Source: Cristatella mucedo
Lineage: Eukaryota; Bryozoa; Phylactolaemata; Cristatellidae
DNA: 64,000 nt
Assembly (NCBI GenBank): GCA_009760855.2
Contig: WPIO01000283.1
Location: 1-64,000, forward strand
Direction of reading: 5' to 3'
The notes beneath the pieces were generated by a model. It was not told the DNA's origin, ran no database searches, and worked only from the letters and a program-made list of their open reading frames with translations. The position numbers were made by a program, and so were the translations under genes. The first letter of the stretch is position 1. Each line of letters opens with the position of its first letter. Below, in pieces: positions 46,381 through 57,600 of this stretch.

Positions 46381-47000
46381 ACCCGGAGCTACAGGCAGGC
46401 AGAAAACGCAGTGCTACCTTTCCTCATTATGGGCGATTTAAATATTTGATTTTATAAAATTATCTGACTGGTTCAGCATCAAATTTCGTGAACTGACTGA
46501 CCCTTTGTCTCTTGTGGCTCACGTGCCTTGCAGAACTCCCTGCTAGGGTCACACACTAGACCAATGTCTGCTGTAAGTGCTATAACTACTAGCACCAAAA
46601 ATTACCAACGTTGCCTATCTTATCCCACGCAGATCTCATACAGTCTTTACTGTGTGAAAACCTTTTCCTCATCTAAAACGTATATATGAGTAAAAAGGCC
46701 TCAAGAACGTTGACGGCAAAGACGGCCATGCAAAATGATTTGCTAGGCCTTGGCTGCTCAAATCCACCTTCCGACCTATCACTACTTATAGGTTGCTTTC
46801 ACATCACCCTAGCAGGCATGCTCTACTAGTTTGCCACTCTGAATAGGCGCATTGTGAGCTCTCACCCTGACGGCCTATGGTTTACCACGGAAATTAAACT
46901 AGCTAGGTCTACTTAGAATAAGCTTCAAAAAAGTATACAAACTGTCAGGATTGACGGTCCATCGATAGGCGTACGATGACTACTGTAGATCCTACCAATC
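46381..47000 (+). mobile_element. LINE-A endonuclease fragment (T1)
   Basis: Plus-strand remains of the endonuclease domain: the GDLNI-equivalent at about 46432 and the PFVSCGS- and YQRCLSYPTQISYS-equivalents of SLSLVAHV and the SDHMQIS region. Frames are broken. Paralogues at 56635-57230 and, partially, 35740-36000. Confidence 0.7.
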
Positions 47001-47700
47001 GAAAAAAAATAGTTCCCTTGATATAACCACCACAGAAAGTCTAATATTTTATTAGGCACTTCACGTTTGCTGGAAAGAAAGGATGGTCGCATGGTTAGTG
47101 GTAGCATGCTAAATTATGACAAGAATAACATGGTTAGGGTGACTTGCACCAGGTCAGCCAGCAAGTGTGGCTAGTGACAGCATCTATTTTTAAGGAGGCA
47201 TAAATACACTGAGGACGAATCATGCAAGCCCAGAAAACGCTGCGATACATAGATGCGTTTTTAGATTCTTTTTAAATCTGCTCAGGTAAGGGAACGTCGT
47301 TAGGCCAGTTCAAAGTGAATTCCGGGCTTCTGGAGGATGAGGAGTAATGGCATCGTTGCCGAATAATTTGAGGTTCCTTACGACATTTAGGCGAGCGATT
47401 ATATTCCGAATAGCGAGTAGTACGTTTTTGAGCATGGCGGGAAGCAGGTCTCATAGGTAGGATTAAGACCAAAAAAATAAAAGGACCTAAAAGTACTTGA
47501 TAAAGCCTTGAAGTCAACGAAATTTTTCACTGGGAGTCAGTGCAGGTCAGCTAAAAGTAGTGGAATAATAATAATAAAAGTAATAATATTGATGACAATA
47601 AATCTACAGCGAAATCAATACGCAATCTCAGAACTCTAATTCTACTATAGAACTATTTCTAGGGACTTTACGTTCCTTGCAAAGGAAGCATGGTGCAACG
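47001..47700 (-). mobile_element. LINE-A 3' half and tail remnants (T1)
   Basis: The minus strand encodes TRYSEYNRSPKCRKEPQIIR and similar, with the 3' UTR at 47090-47270 and a further tail (ACTCTAATTCTACTATAGAAC) near 47630. Same sub-family as 36783-37250. Confidence 0.7.
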
Positions 47701-48049
47701 CCACAAATACGACTCTTCCCACAAAGAAACAGAGATTTTCCCTATATGCGAATGCCTTAATGTACTGGCTAGCTGATAAGCCGTTAGTGAGCTACATAAA
47801 TCAGGACAGGATTTTACAAATGTATCTTAACCTTAGATGGAATTTTGCTTGTTTAAACGAACCTGAATTCTACCATTGGTACGTAGCGGAAAGTAAAAAT
47901 AATCAATAGCCGACGTGGTCATCTAATAAACTGTCACTGCAGAACAGGCACGCAGATTGCATGCAGATTCAAAATGAGATTTAAGAATAATAATGGTGAT
48001 AATAAGTTTGATATAGCGAAAGAGAAATCTAATTTCTCTATTCACTTGA
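47701..48049. other. No gene or repeat recognised
   Basis: AT-rich linker between LINE-A fragments. Confidence 0.5.
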
Positions 48050-48905
48050 AATTACACTAATATTAATACTAATGCACTTGCTAAAGCACACTCAGAGAAC
48101 TCAATCTCTCTCTAGGCGCTTTGCATTTGCTGCAAAGGGAAATGCAATTGAATGGTAAGTAAAATCATGCTTGATAAACAAACAACATAAATAACATGGT
48201 TAGGGGTGACATGCACAGGGTCAGCATGCAAATGTGGTTAGTGGCCGCATGCAGTGTCCAGACGCATAAGCACATGATGGACAAATCATAGGGACCCCCT
48301 AAATGCTGTCCTTAATAGGTGTGTTTTTAAGTTCTTTCTAAATGTGGTCAGGTCAGGGGATGTTCTGACGCAAGTCGGGAGGGAGTTCCAGGCTTCGGGA
48401 GCATATGAACTAAGAGCACGGTCTCCACAGGATTTGAGGTTTGTACGAGGTAGTGGTAAACTGTCTTATTCCAAAAAGCGGGTGGTACGATGCTTGGCCT
48501 GGTGGGGGAGTAGATCTGAGAGATAGGCTGGAGCCAAAGAATGAAGCTACCCAAAACTGAGCGCTAAAACTTGAAGTCAATCTGTTGCTTGACTGGTAGC
48601 CAGTGCAGGTCGGCGAGAAGTGGTGTGATGTGGCAACTGCACAGCTCAGGAGAGACAAGCCTAGCTGCAGAGTTTTGCACCAGCTTCAATCGCCTGATTG
48701 CACATGCCTGTTGCCCAGCAAGCAGGGAGTTACAGAAGTGAAGACGGGATGTCAAAAATGCATGGACCAACTTAGACGTGGTGCCCCTATCTAAACAAGC
48801 CCGAACTTTAGCAATGTTATGTAGCTGAAAGTAGGCAGATTCGACTGCGGAGCTGATGTGGCCGTTCAACGAGTGGTCTCTTTGGAATATGGCACCTACA
48901 TTGCT
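48050..48905 (-). mobile_element. LINE-A, 5'-truncated, fairly intact
   Basis: The 3' tail and hairpin lie at 48060-48150. Reading upward on the minus strand, the coding region gives VGAIFQRDHSLNGHISSAVE, HNIAKVRACLDRGTTSKLVH, AFLTSRLHFCNSLLAGQQAC and HITPLLADLHWLPVKQQIDF, then SYAPKAWNSL-type. A single break is seen around 48560. Confidence 0.88.
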
Positions 48906-49480
48906 GTAAAAAAGCGCGATCGAATGGTTAGTGGTAGCATGCACAATAACTGTAAAAAATAACATGACTAGGGGTGGCATGCACCGGGTCTGCATACACG
49001 TCTGGTTATTGGCAGCATGCACATTGACAGCACACAACAATACATTTAGGCCGAGTCACGGGGACTCGGTAAAGGCCGTGGTAAATAGATGAGATTCAGA
49101 TGCTTTTTTAAAAGTGGACAAGTCAGGATAGGTCGGTCAGGATAAGTCAGGATAGGTCGTGAAACAAGTCGGAATGAGTTTCAGGCTTTCGAAGCGTACA
49201 AACTAAAGGCTCAGTCCCTAAAGATTTGAGATTCGTTAGAGGAATAGGTTAATAATTAAATTCTGCAAAGTTTGTGGCACGAAGGCCTGGCAGGGGAGTA
49301 GATCTGATAGGTATCAGGGGCTAAATAATGAAGGGACCAAAAAGTGAGTGACGATTCCTCGAAGTCGATGCTTTGTTCGACTGGTAGCAAGTACAGGTCG
49401 GTGCAGAGGGGTGTGATGTGGCAACTGCAAAGCTCATTTCAGAGAAGCCTGGCCGCAGAGTTTTGACCAGCTGTAAACGC
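48906..49480 (-). mobile_element. LINE-A 3' fragment, diverged, tail lost
   Basis: The 3' UTR (GGTTAGTGGTAGCATGCAC, ACATGACTAGGGGTGGCATG) abuts the previous element, and decayed thumb-coding sequence (GTGGCAACTGCAAAGCTC) follows. It has no hairpin or (ATT)n, so the 48050 element may have inserted into it. Confidence 0.7.
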
Positions 49481-49786
49481 TTTGGGCGCTATACAAAAGA
49501 AACACATCTTAAATTACCTTCACAGAGAGAAACTGTGGTTTCTATTTCAAATAACAGACAGCATACTTTAAATGTATGGTAGAGGTTGATTGCGATTGTG
49601 TTTTTCCTCATGCTAAGGCCTCTGATAGCACATATGACAGATATGATTAATTGAACTGTGACTAAACTCCAAGTTCCATATTGAAGTTATTGAAACTGCG
49701 GTTTAAATCCGTTATCCCGGAACGGCTTTAAGAGTTACCCCTATGAAGTTAAAAACATTGCCTTAGCCTGTTTGCAGCCCGTGGAA
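49481..49786. other. No gene or repeat recognised
   Basis: Short AT-rich linker before duplicate T2. Confidence 0.5.
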
Positions 49787-50548
49787 TTGAGTTTCTAGTA
49801 CAGTCCTTGTTCCCTAATTATTTGTTTTGCTGCACAGCTGCCGTTGCAACAATGTGAGTGAGAGAACCTTGGTGCGGTCTCGGCTCGCTTATTGTAATGC
49901 CCATTCGGCTATGCTACCAAAGAAAGCAACAAGGCCGCGGCAGCTAGCTATGAATATAGCTGCAAGTCTAACGTTCAAGCCTCAGAGGTTTGACCACGTC
50001 ACTTATTTGCTAAAAGAGCTACGGTAGCTGGCAGTTGATTATCGGATAAAACGAGCACAGTTTTTACGCTGAATCACAAGGCCTGCCACAGCGTGGCTCC
50101 TCCATACCAAGCAGAACCGACGCACCTGTCTCAGCCTCCTAGTGCGATCAGTGCCTTTATGGACAATAAATTGGCCGTTCCATTCCTCTGCTTGAAGATT
50201 GTTGGTGAAAGAAGCTTTAGCTCTGCAGGTCCTGGACTGTGAAACTCGCTTCCACGATTCTTATTCAAGAACAACTACTCTATTGCTGCCGACTATGGCT
50301 CATCTTTCCAGCAGTCCTGAGCTGCTACTTCCATGCTACTCACTATCTCAACTGCTCTCCTGACTCTGCTATGCTTCCACTTTCTCTTTGATGCATGAGA
50401 TACACTTTTTTGGTTACCGAATGCATACGGAGAGCTGTCCATGCTTTGAGTTCGCTTCGCAAAACTCTCCCGTGCAACACTAACATAGTTTTTATGGCTT
50501 TGTGGAATTATAGACCGAGATAGGTTACATCATATTATAGTGGGAAGC
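49787..50548 (+). mobile_element. LINE-B 3' end (start of long duplicate T2)
   Basis: Paralogue of 37385-38142: SRLAYCNAHSAMLPKKATRP, NIAASLTFKPQRFDHVTYLL, then broken frames to CTGACTCTGCTATGCTTCC and a 3' UTR ending ACATCATATTATAG. Confidence 0.85.
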
Positions 50549-50827
50549 ATATAAACGAGATTGATTTGAACGAATATTAAGTGATTGAACAGCATTGTTT
50601 GTAGTATGGCATAACGGCTTCAGTGCTATTACCAAATCCTGAACTTAAAAAAGTACACGCTCGGCCCTGCAAGATTCGAACGCTTAACCTTAGCCTTGAT
50701 GAGCAAGCACCTTAGCTCCCAACCTCAAATGAATTACCACGAGATGGAATGTAGCTACCATTGAACGTCTTGTATGCAAAGTCTTTCTATTTCTGCTTGG
50801 GACGTGCTCTACGATTAGTCAAGTATT

Positions 50828-50937
50828 CTATTCTATTCTATTGCGTATCACTTTGCAGCAAATGTAAAGCACCTAGAAAGAGATTAAGTTCTCTGAGGGC
50901 GCTTTATCAAGTGCAATATTATGCTTATTATTATTAA
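50828..50937 (+). mobile_element. LINE-A tail insertion (T2 only)
   Basis: TATTCTATTCTATTC leads into GCAGCAAATGTAAAGCACC, AAAGAGATTAAGTTCTCTG and a TTATTATTATT end, flanked by AAGT on both sides. T1 reads straight through (TCAAGCAGCCTAG). Confidence 0.8.
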
Positions 50938-51013
50938 GTAGCCTAACTTTGCCGATTATCTCCATGCACAGTCTTATTTATCAGAACCAAACATGAATTT
51001 ATGGAAATCATAC

Positions 51014-51596
51014 TAAGTAATGTAACGGATCTCCGTCTGTTACTCCACAAAGTAATAAAGACCATGTGGGTTTTAGGCAGGAGAGTTTTGTATAGCACCC
51101 TCACAACCAAAGCGGCTTTCGGTACACATTCGGTAGCCAACAGACTTCGTCTTACTCATTAAAGAGAAAGTGGGAAGCATAGCTGACACAGGAGAGAAGT
51201 AGAGGTAGTGAGTAGCATGGAAGTGGCAGCCCAGGACCGCTGGAAAGATGAGCCATAGTTGGCCGCAGTAGAATAGTTGTTCTTGAATAAGAACCGTGGA
51301 AGCGAGTTCCACAGTCTAGGACCTGCCGAGCTAAAGCTTCTGTCGCCAACGGTCTTTAAGAGGAGGAATGGGTCAGCTAATATATTGTCCACACAGGACC
51401 TGAGGGCGTGAAGAGGCTGAAACTGATGCAGCAGTTCTGCTAGGTACGAAGGAGCCAAGCCGTGGCTGGCCTGGTGGTTCAGTGTAACAACTTTGCTCTG
51501 TATGCGTTGGTCAACCGGCAACCATCCTAGCTCTTTTAGCAAAGGAGATACGTGCTCCAACCGCTGACACTTGAAGACTAGCCCTGTAGCCATCCT
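51014..51596 (-). mobile_element. LINE-B 3' fragment (T2 only)
   Basis: The minus strand encodes YRMATGLVFKCQRLEHVSPL, LKELGWLPVDQRIQSK, GDRSFSSAGPRLWNSLPRF and SKTKSVGYRMCTESRFG. The tail complement is GTAATGTAACGGATC. T1 is uninterrupted at the same point (CATACTATAATTCATTG, about 38500). Well-preserved coding sequence implies a young insertion. Confidence 0.9.
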
Positions 51597-51872
51597 ATAA
51601 TTAATTGTTCGCAAATTTTCTAAGCCAAAACTTTGCAAAGAAGCGGTGGTATAAATTCCAAAACGTCATGCACACTTTAAATAAAGTGAACAATCGTTTC
51701 ATATCCGTTCGTACATTCAAAGGTTCATATGGACTCTCAATTCAAAACATGTTTCAGGCTGGCTGCCAGTGCTTAAGCTGTAGCCCAAGCCATGAATTGC
51801 ACTAATTGAAAGGGGGTAATGATCGCCTAAGCACTTTAAGCTCAAAATATGAAGCACTTGCATGAACAATCG

Positions 51873-51999
<127 letters not shown>

Positions 52000-52439
52000 G
52001 TTTACACATTTTAACCTCACATAATAAAGCTTTTTCAGGACGTATCAAAATATATATCTGGCTCAGCTGGAAGCTCGGGAACTGCTCAGACAGTCAGTTC
52101 TTCATTAATACTTGACCTCGACTTTGAGGACACCTAATTACTGAAAACCACACCATCTTCATGTAGCCCCTATAATAAATTAACCGTAAATGTTATTCAT
52201 CTTGGTAGTTAGTAGGCTGATATATCTTGAAACCATTTCAATAGGATGCCTCAATCGTGCAGTTTCGTATGGTACCAGCATGAATGGCACTAATTTTCCT
52301 GACGTCATTGCTGTAGCCGTTTTAAAATAACCATTATTTATAGTAACCACTTTTTTGCTTAGCGCACGGTTTCAAACACAAAACTTTACGAATGAGTGGA
52401 TTCTAAATTTAATGGTAATTACTAATACTTTAGCTAGGC

Positions 52440-53012
52440 TTGTCATCGTTAGCATCACAGTCGCTACACCATATCACTTGCTGACGACTGTACTTGCTTC
52501 CAGTCAAGAAAAGCATCGACTTCGAAGTCTTGTCACATTTTTCAGTCCTTCATTCTTTGGCTCCAGCCTACCTATCGGATCTACTTCTCTAGGACGCATG
52601 GCATCGTACCACCAATTTTTCGGAATCTAATAATTTACCCATACGTCATCCATGTTTCAAGTCCTTTGGTGATCGTGCCTTTTTAGTTCCTATGCTCCCA
52701 AAGCTGAGAACTCACTCCTGACCAGCGTCACGCCATCTCCTGACTTGACCACATTTAAAAAGTAATTAAAACGCACCTATTTATGACAACATTTAGCGGT
52801 TACACGGGATTCGTCCTTTGCGTGCTTATGCATGCTGACACTGTGCATGCTGCCACTAACCATACTAGCATGCTGATCCAGTGCTTGTCACCCTTAACAT
52901 TGTTATTCTTCTTGCCTATTCAGCCGGCTGCAAATAACCATTATATCGTGCTTCGTTTGCAGCATCTTTACAAGTCCTCGAAAGAGATTGATCTCTCCAA
53001 GGGCGCTATACC
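52440..53012 (+). mobile_element. LINE-A, old copy (T2)
   Basis: Paralogue of 39240-39965 without SINE1: CTTTGGCTCCAGCCTACC, GTACCACCAATTTTTCGG, CTATGCTCCCAAAGC, the 3' UTR and GAAAGAGATTGATCTCTCC. Confidence 0.75.
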
Positions 53013-53300
53013 CTACTAGTCTCTGAGATCCTATGCGTAGTTATAGGGTCTGCGAGACTAGCAGTATCCTTTGAATGGGGGATGCATGCTACGATGAGAT
53101 ACCGTGGCCTCACTGAATGTAAAAATTGAACTTGAACACAGACATGGAACTGAGAGAGCTGAGCTCCATGGAAATCTATTGAGGGACACAAGTCATGAAA
53201 TTATGCTGCTACCCGAGGGACTCTCTACTCACTGACATGTTTTATATCAGTGGCTAAAAAGCAATCAGCTGGATTCCTCAGTGGTCACAAGGTAAGGAGC

Positions 53301-53462
53301 CGGTAGGTGCCGAGCTGGTTTGGTGTAGCGGTTAAGGTTCTCGCCCCGACCAAGGTCTGACTGAGGTCGTGGGCTCGAGCCCCGAGGCATATGTGAAGCG
53401 CCTGAATAGAGATAACGTTCTCTTGGGTCGCTATATAAATGAGTTATATTTATATTATATAT
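53301..53462 (+). mobile_element. SINE2 with 8-bp target-site duplication
   Basis: TAAGGAGC at 53293-53300 and 53463-53470 brackets the element. Head GCCGAGCTGGTTTGGTGTAG, CGGTTAAGGTTCTCGCCCC and GGGCTCGAGCCCCGAGGC; 3' hairpin AAGCGCCTGAATAGAG to CTCTTGGGTCGC; the tail is a TTATATT run. The single TAAGGAGC in T1 (40251-40258) is the empty site. Confidence 0.95.
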
Positions 53463-53776
53463 TAAGGAGCTAATATGGAAGTGGTTAAGAGGAAATTTGA
53501 CGGTAGACCTAAGCAATTTGTCAATAATGATAGTAAGTAATAACAATATAATCATATAATATAATCAAAATAATAACAAGCAACATGTCAATAAGCAGTA
53601 AGTACTGATATTTTCTATGCTGTCTCAAAAACTTTAACTTAGTTCACCTAGCTAGTTTATCATCCACGTCAAAGCCTATAGTTCGTCGGCCCCAGGACGG
53701 ACGGTGAACTAACCCAGAGCAAGAGCTCGTCAAGTAGGTCATCTAGAGTCGTGCTGTAGCATTCTACTTGTTATGA

Positions 53777-53875
53777 ACAATAATAATAATAATAATAATG
53801 CACTTGGTTAAGCACCCTCAGAGAACTAAATCTCTTTCTAGGCGATTTACATTTGCTGCATAGGATAAGGTTGGA
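53777..53875 (-). mobile_element. LINE-A 3' tail fragment (T2)
   Basis: (AAT)n, then CCTCAGAGAACTAAATCTC and TCTAGGCGATTTACATTTGC. Paralogue of 40567-40660, so it pre-dates the duplication. Confidence 0.85.
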
Positions 53876-53927
53876 GGGCGGATTAAGTAGCTGGGGCCAA
53901 GAAGATATTTTCTAGAGTGGATAGCAT

Positions 53928-54830
53928 CGCTACCACCAGTCTCAGGGCTTCGCGATTCACAGATGACCTTTAATGTGGAGGAGGGCACATCGTGTAGACT
54001 GACTGAGATCAACGTGCGGTTAGATAGGCGGAATTGTGTCGTTGCTGAAGTTGGCATTCGGTTTAAAAGAAATATGTGGCGGAATGTGTGAGCCTTGAAT
54101 TGAGTAACGTGACGTACATGGGCCACAAGAGAGATCGAGTCATTCAGTAACAAAAGTTCGCTAACAGGAACAGATAACTTATCAAAATCAAGTTTAAAAT
54201 CGCACACAACGTGGATGGATTGATTTATTAGTAAAGACTCACAATTATATTAGAATAATCTGTGATAAATTAGGACTTTTTACCTTCGGGCGATAGAAAA
54301 GTTGTCAGCTCACAAAAAGATTGATTTGCAATGCAAGATTCGCAAGACTTTTTCGAGGGAAGTGCAAAGGTTTTTAAATTGAGGGAGAAGCTAGCAACTG
54401 TGGCCACATCCGCCTGGTTTGATTGAAGCAGGGATGAAAAAAAGAAGCCTGCAGCAGTTTTACCGGTTATGGCCTAGCGGTAAATCGATATCTGAAAGTT
54501 CTCGGTCAAGTAAAAAATATCAAAAAATAGCAAAGCCGTTTGAATTAATTGCTGCACGTATTCTAGGGGATTCGTGCAATTTAGCAAGCACTGGTAGGCT
54601 TGCATTAAGCAGGGCTGCAAAGGCTATGGCAGGCCTGATAACCACTACGTTAGAGGGATTAATTGCAGCACTTAAAGAAAATCTTGCAGGGCGGCAAGAG
54701 GTCATGCTGAGAATAGCAAACGTTCATTCTGCTCCCTGCCGAATAGGTTTAGATTGCTACGGCAGCCATGGCACGGCAGTTTTTTGTTAATAATCAATTC
54801 ATAGACCACAACGGTAGAGACTTGATCTAG
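53928..54830 (-). mobile_element. LINE-A 5' region, heavily decayed (T2)
   Basis: The minus strand keeps DKLSVPVSELLLLNDSISLV, AHVRHVTQFKAHTFRHIF (GPTHIKGHTLDQIF in the better copy) and CESRSPETGGSDAI, and upstream NPSNVVVIRPAIAFAALLNA. It matches the endonuclease of the 28.9-31.4 kb element. The 123-codon plus-strand frame here is antisense to it. Confidence 0.8.
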
Positions 54831-54933
54831 AAATGCACACAAATAACAGGCTGTGAGACTTCAATCAATCGAATTACATTCGAATTACAGGCTCATCAAA
54901 AATTCTTGCGAACGTTGCGCCCACGATGCTAAC

Positions 54934-55107
54934 CTTGAGCAAATTTCAAAAATATCTCGTAGAGATCCAGAATGCTGACATCCAGAAGCTTCTGCAACTT
55001 GTGACGTTCCTCACGCTCTCGCTCCAACTCTTGTGACTGCAGTTGATATGTCTCTTGCTGCTTCCTCATGCTTTCTTCATTCCCTTTGATTTGGTTAGCC
55101 AGTTGCT
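54934..55107 (-). CDS. Coiled-coil exon of an unknown gene (T2)
   Basis: Paralogue of 45169-45327 with both splice sites kept (CTTCAAAG acceptor, CAAG|GTTAGC donor). It reads EQLANQIKGNEESMRKQQET, then QLQSQELEREREERHKLQKL and a 5-residue in-frame insertion (ILDLY) before EIFLKFAQ. Frame preservation despite a 15-bp insertion argues that it stayed coding for at least part of its history. It may be an orphan exon because its unit is full of insertions. Confidence 0.55.
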
Positions 55108-55572
55108 CTTTGAAGTGGAAACATTAAAAAGCGAATACAAATATAACTAAATATGTCAGTGTTAGAGCGTAATGGCATCTCCATGAATTCCAATTAAGAC
55201 AGGATGCTGCTTTAAACTAAACCTCAGATGTTTTAAGACTCCACAATTAAAAATTAGCTTTACTAAATTCATATATAAGGCTATTTCAAAAGCTTTTAAT
55301 AGGTTCATGGTAACGTCATGTTATCGGCCTAGTGTATCGAATCTACATTACTAAATATTACAACACAAGCAGTAAGCAGTAATAACAGAACTCAGTATTC
55401 ATTCGCAAAGCAACTAAACGTAACTTTATCCTCTTATTGTAAATTTAAGTTTTATTAAATGTAACTGCAGTGAATGCAATTTCTACGACAGCTGACGCTT
55501 AGTGCGCTAAGGAAGTTGTAAAACCAATTGAATTTCCTATAAGTAAGATTGCAACAACATCGGACACAAATG

Positions 55573-56030
55573 AGCCATACAGGCCAAGCATCGTACCACC
55601 CGCTTCTCGGAATCAAAGTCTACAAATACCTCATACAAACCTTAAATCCTTTGGAGATCGTGCATTTAGTTCATATGCTCCCAAAGCCTGGAACTCCCTC
55701 CCGACCTGCGTCAAAACATCCCCTGACCTGACCACATTTAAAAGGAACCTAAAAACACACCTATTTAGGACAGCATTTAGTGGGTCCCTGTGATTCGTCC
55801 TCGATGTGCTTATGGGTGCTGACACTGTGCATGCTGCCACTAACCACATTTGCATGCCGACCCTGTGCATGTCACCCCTAACCATATTATTCATCTCGTT
55901 TGTTTTTCAAGCATGATTTTACTTACCATTCAATTGCATTTCACTTTACAGCAAATGTAAAGCGCCTAGAGAGAGATTGAGTTCTCTGAGGGCGCTTTAT
56001 CAAGTGAATTATTATTATTATTATTATTGT
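55573..56030 (+). mobile_element. LINE-A, short and young (T2 only)
   Basis: Begins AGGCCAAGCATCGTACCACC (AKHRTTRFSES region). It includes HLVHMLPKPGTPSRPAS in one frame (SYAPKAWNSLPTCV in the true frame), the complete 3' UTR, a perfect hairpin GCGCCTAGAGAGAG to CTCTGAGGGCGC and (ATT)n. The T1 equivalent near 45795 is uninterrupted. Confidence 0.92.
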
Positions 56031-56174
56031 GAACAATGCATTACAAGGAGACATACTTACAAGAATGATCAGCATATTTTGTCAGCAATAGCTATACGAA
56101 AAATGTGCGTTGGCGCATTCTCAAGATACTTGTCTTTCTGCTAAATCTTGAGCTCTTCGTGGTTAAAGCCTAAA

Positions 56175-56290
56175 GGCAGCTACAGACAGTCACCTTCCGT
56201 GTCGGCCTCGTTCCAGAATTTGACACGTGACTTCCGGTTATCGGAACCAAACCAATAGGCAATGGAGCAGGCAGTGCTACCCGATAAGCG
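56175..56290 (-). promoter_or_regulatory. Promoter-like block with ETS-type site and E-box (T2)
   Basis: The minus strand has ACCGGAAGTCACGTG (56238-56224), an ETS consensus abutting CACGTG. It is the best-preserved of the three copies of this block. Confidence 0.4.
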
Positions 56291-56634
56291 AGTAGTAATA
56301 CATTAAGTACATTTTGAACCGTATGAGTATTGGTGACTAAAATTCCGGACAAACATTGACATTGTTTAATAATATTTGGAGTAAATACTCACTAACAAAT
56401 AGTACAGAGAGTTCAAAATAACTGGTTAGTAGATATAGGTAGACTCATGTAGAACTTACATTTATATAGCAGCAGGAGATGATTACTGGAGTGCCTTGCT
56501 GGCTACCTCGACCACCGGCAATATACAGTAAAACATTGCAACTGCAAGCCTAGAATCCGCAACTTATTAATATTGCCCACCATTTAGCTGACAGTACGCG
56601 CTTAATGCAGGCAGAAAACGCAGTGCCACCTTTT

Positions 56635-57230
56635 CTCATTATGGAACAATTAAACATTAATTTGTATAACTTATGTTACGGGTTCAGCACCAAATTTTGA
56701 GCACTGACGGACTCTTTGTCTCTTGTGGCTTTCTTGCATTGCCCTTCTCCCATCAAGTATCACACATTTGGCCAAATTTCTCCTACAAGTGCATCCTATC
56801 ATCAACAATGTTTACCAACGTTTCTTATCTGACCATATGCCGATCTCATACAGTCATTACCGTGTGAAAACCTCTTCCTCACCTAAAAATAAATGCGAAT
56901 CAAAAGAAAACATCAATAACCTTGACGTCTATGCTATCCATGCAAAAGAATGTGCCGTGTTCGCACTGCTTAATCCATCTTTCCGACCTGTCGCCATTTA
57001 TAGGTTGCTCTCACCTCACACTAGAACACATGCTCTACTAGTTTGCCACTCTGCATAAGCACACTGTTTGCCATGACCCTGACGGCCAATGGTTGACCGC
57101 AGATGTTAAGCTAGCTAGGTCTACCAAGCCCAAGCTTTACACAAGCATAAGAAATGTCAGGACTGACTGTCAATCAACAGGCATACGTAGACTACTGTAG
57201 ATCCTAACAATCGAAAAGAACAAACCACTT
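56635..57230 (+). mobile_element. LINE-A endonuclease fragment (T2)
   Basis: Encodes PSSITHLAKFLLQVHPIINN and VYQRFLSDHMPISYSHYRVK, the latter matching TKSCLSDHMQISFNLQRV including SDH, then SSPKNKCESKENINNLDVYA. Frame breaks are present. Paralogue of 46381-47000. Confidence 0.8.
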
Positions 57231-57600
57231 GATATATTGCACCCTCAGAGAGCCTAATATCTTAATAGGCGCTTCACGTTTACTGGAGAAGAAGGACGAC
57301 GATCGCACGTTTAGTACTAGCAAGCTCAATTATACCAAGCATAATATGTTTATAGTGACTTGCACTGGGCCAGCCTAAAAGTGCGGTTAGTTATCGCATT
57401 CATAGCTGTAAGGAGGCATAAGCACACAGAGGACGAATCAAGCGATGGGCCACTGAACGCTGCGTTACATAGATGCCTATCTAGCTTCTTAATAAATGTG
57501 CTCAGGTCAGAGGATGTCGTGACACGAGTTGGACGTGAGTACCAGGCTTTGGAGCATGAGAACTAATGGCATTGTCTCCGAAGAAATAAGCTTCTTACCA
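57231..57600 (-). mobile_element. LINE-A 3' half remnant (T2)
   Basis: Hairpin complement CCCTCAGAGAGCCTAATATC and TAATAGGCGC, with the 3' UTR at 57330-57420 and decayed coding sequence. Paralogue of 47001-47575. Confidence 0.7.

Larger units (their letters stand above)
37385..47575. repeat. Long segmental duplicate T1
   Basis: Collinear with T2 (49787-57580): LINE-B end, unique sequence, LINE-A, a LINE-A tail, a LINE-A 5' region on the minus strand, the coiled-coil exon, the promoter-like block and the LINE-A endonuclease. T1-only insertions are SINE1 (39430-39625) and full-length LINE-B (40716-44169). Confidence 0.85.

Noticed and set aside
54419-54790. A 123-codon plus-strand frame
   Set aside because: Antisense to the decayed LINE-A N-terminal/endonuclease region. 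The opposite strand matches the better LINE-A copy at 29.6-31.2 kb.
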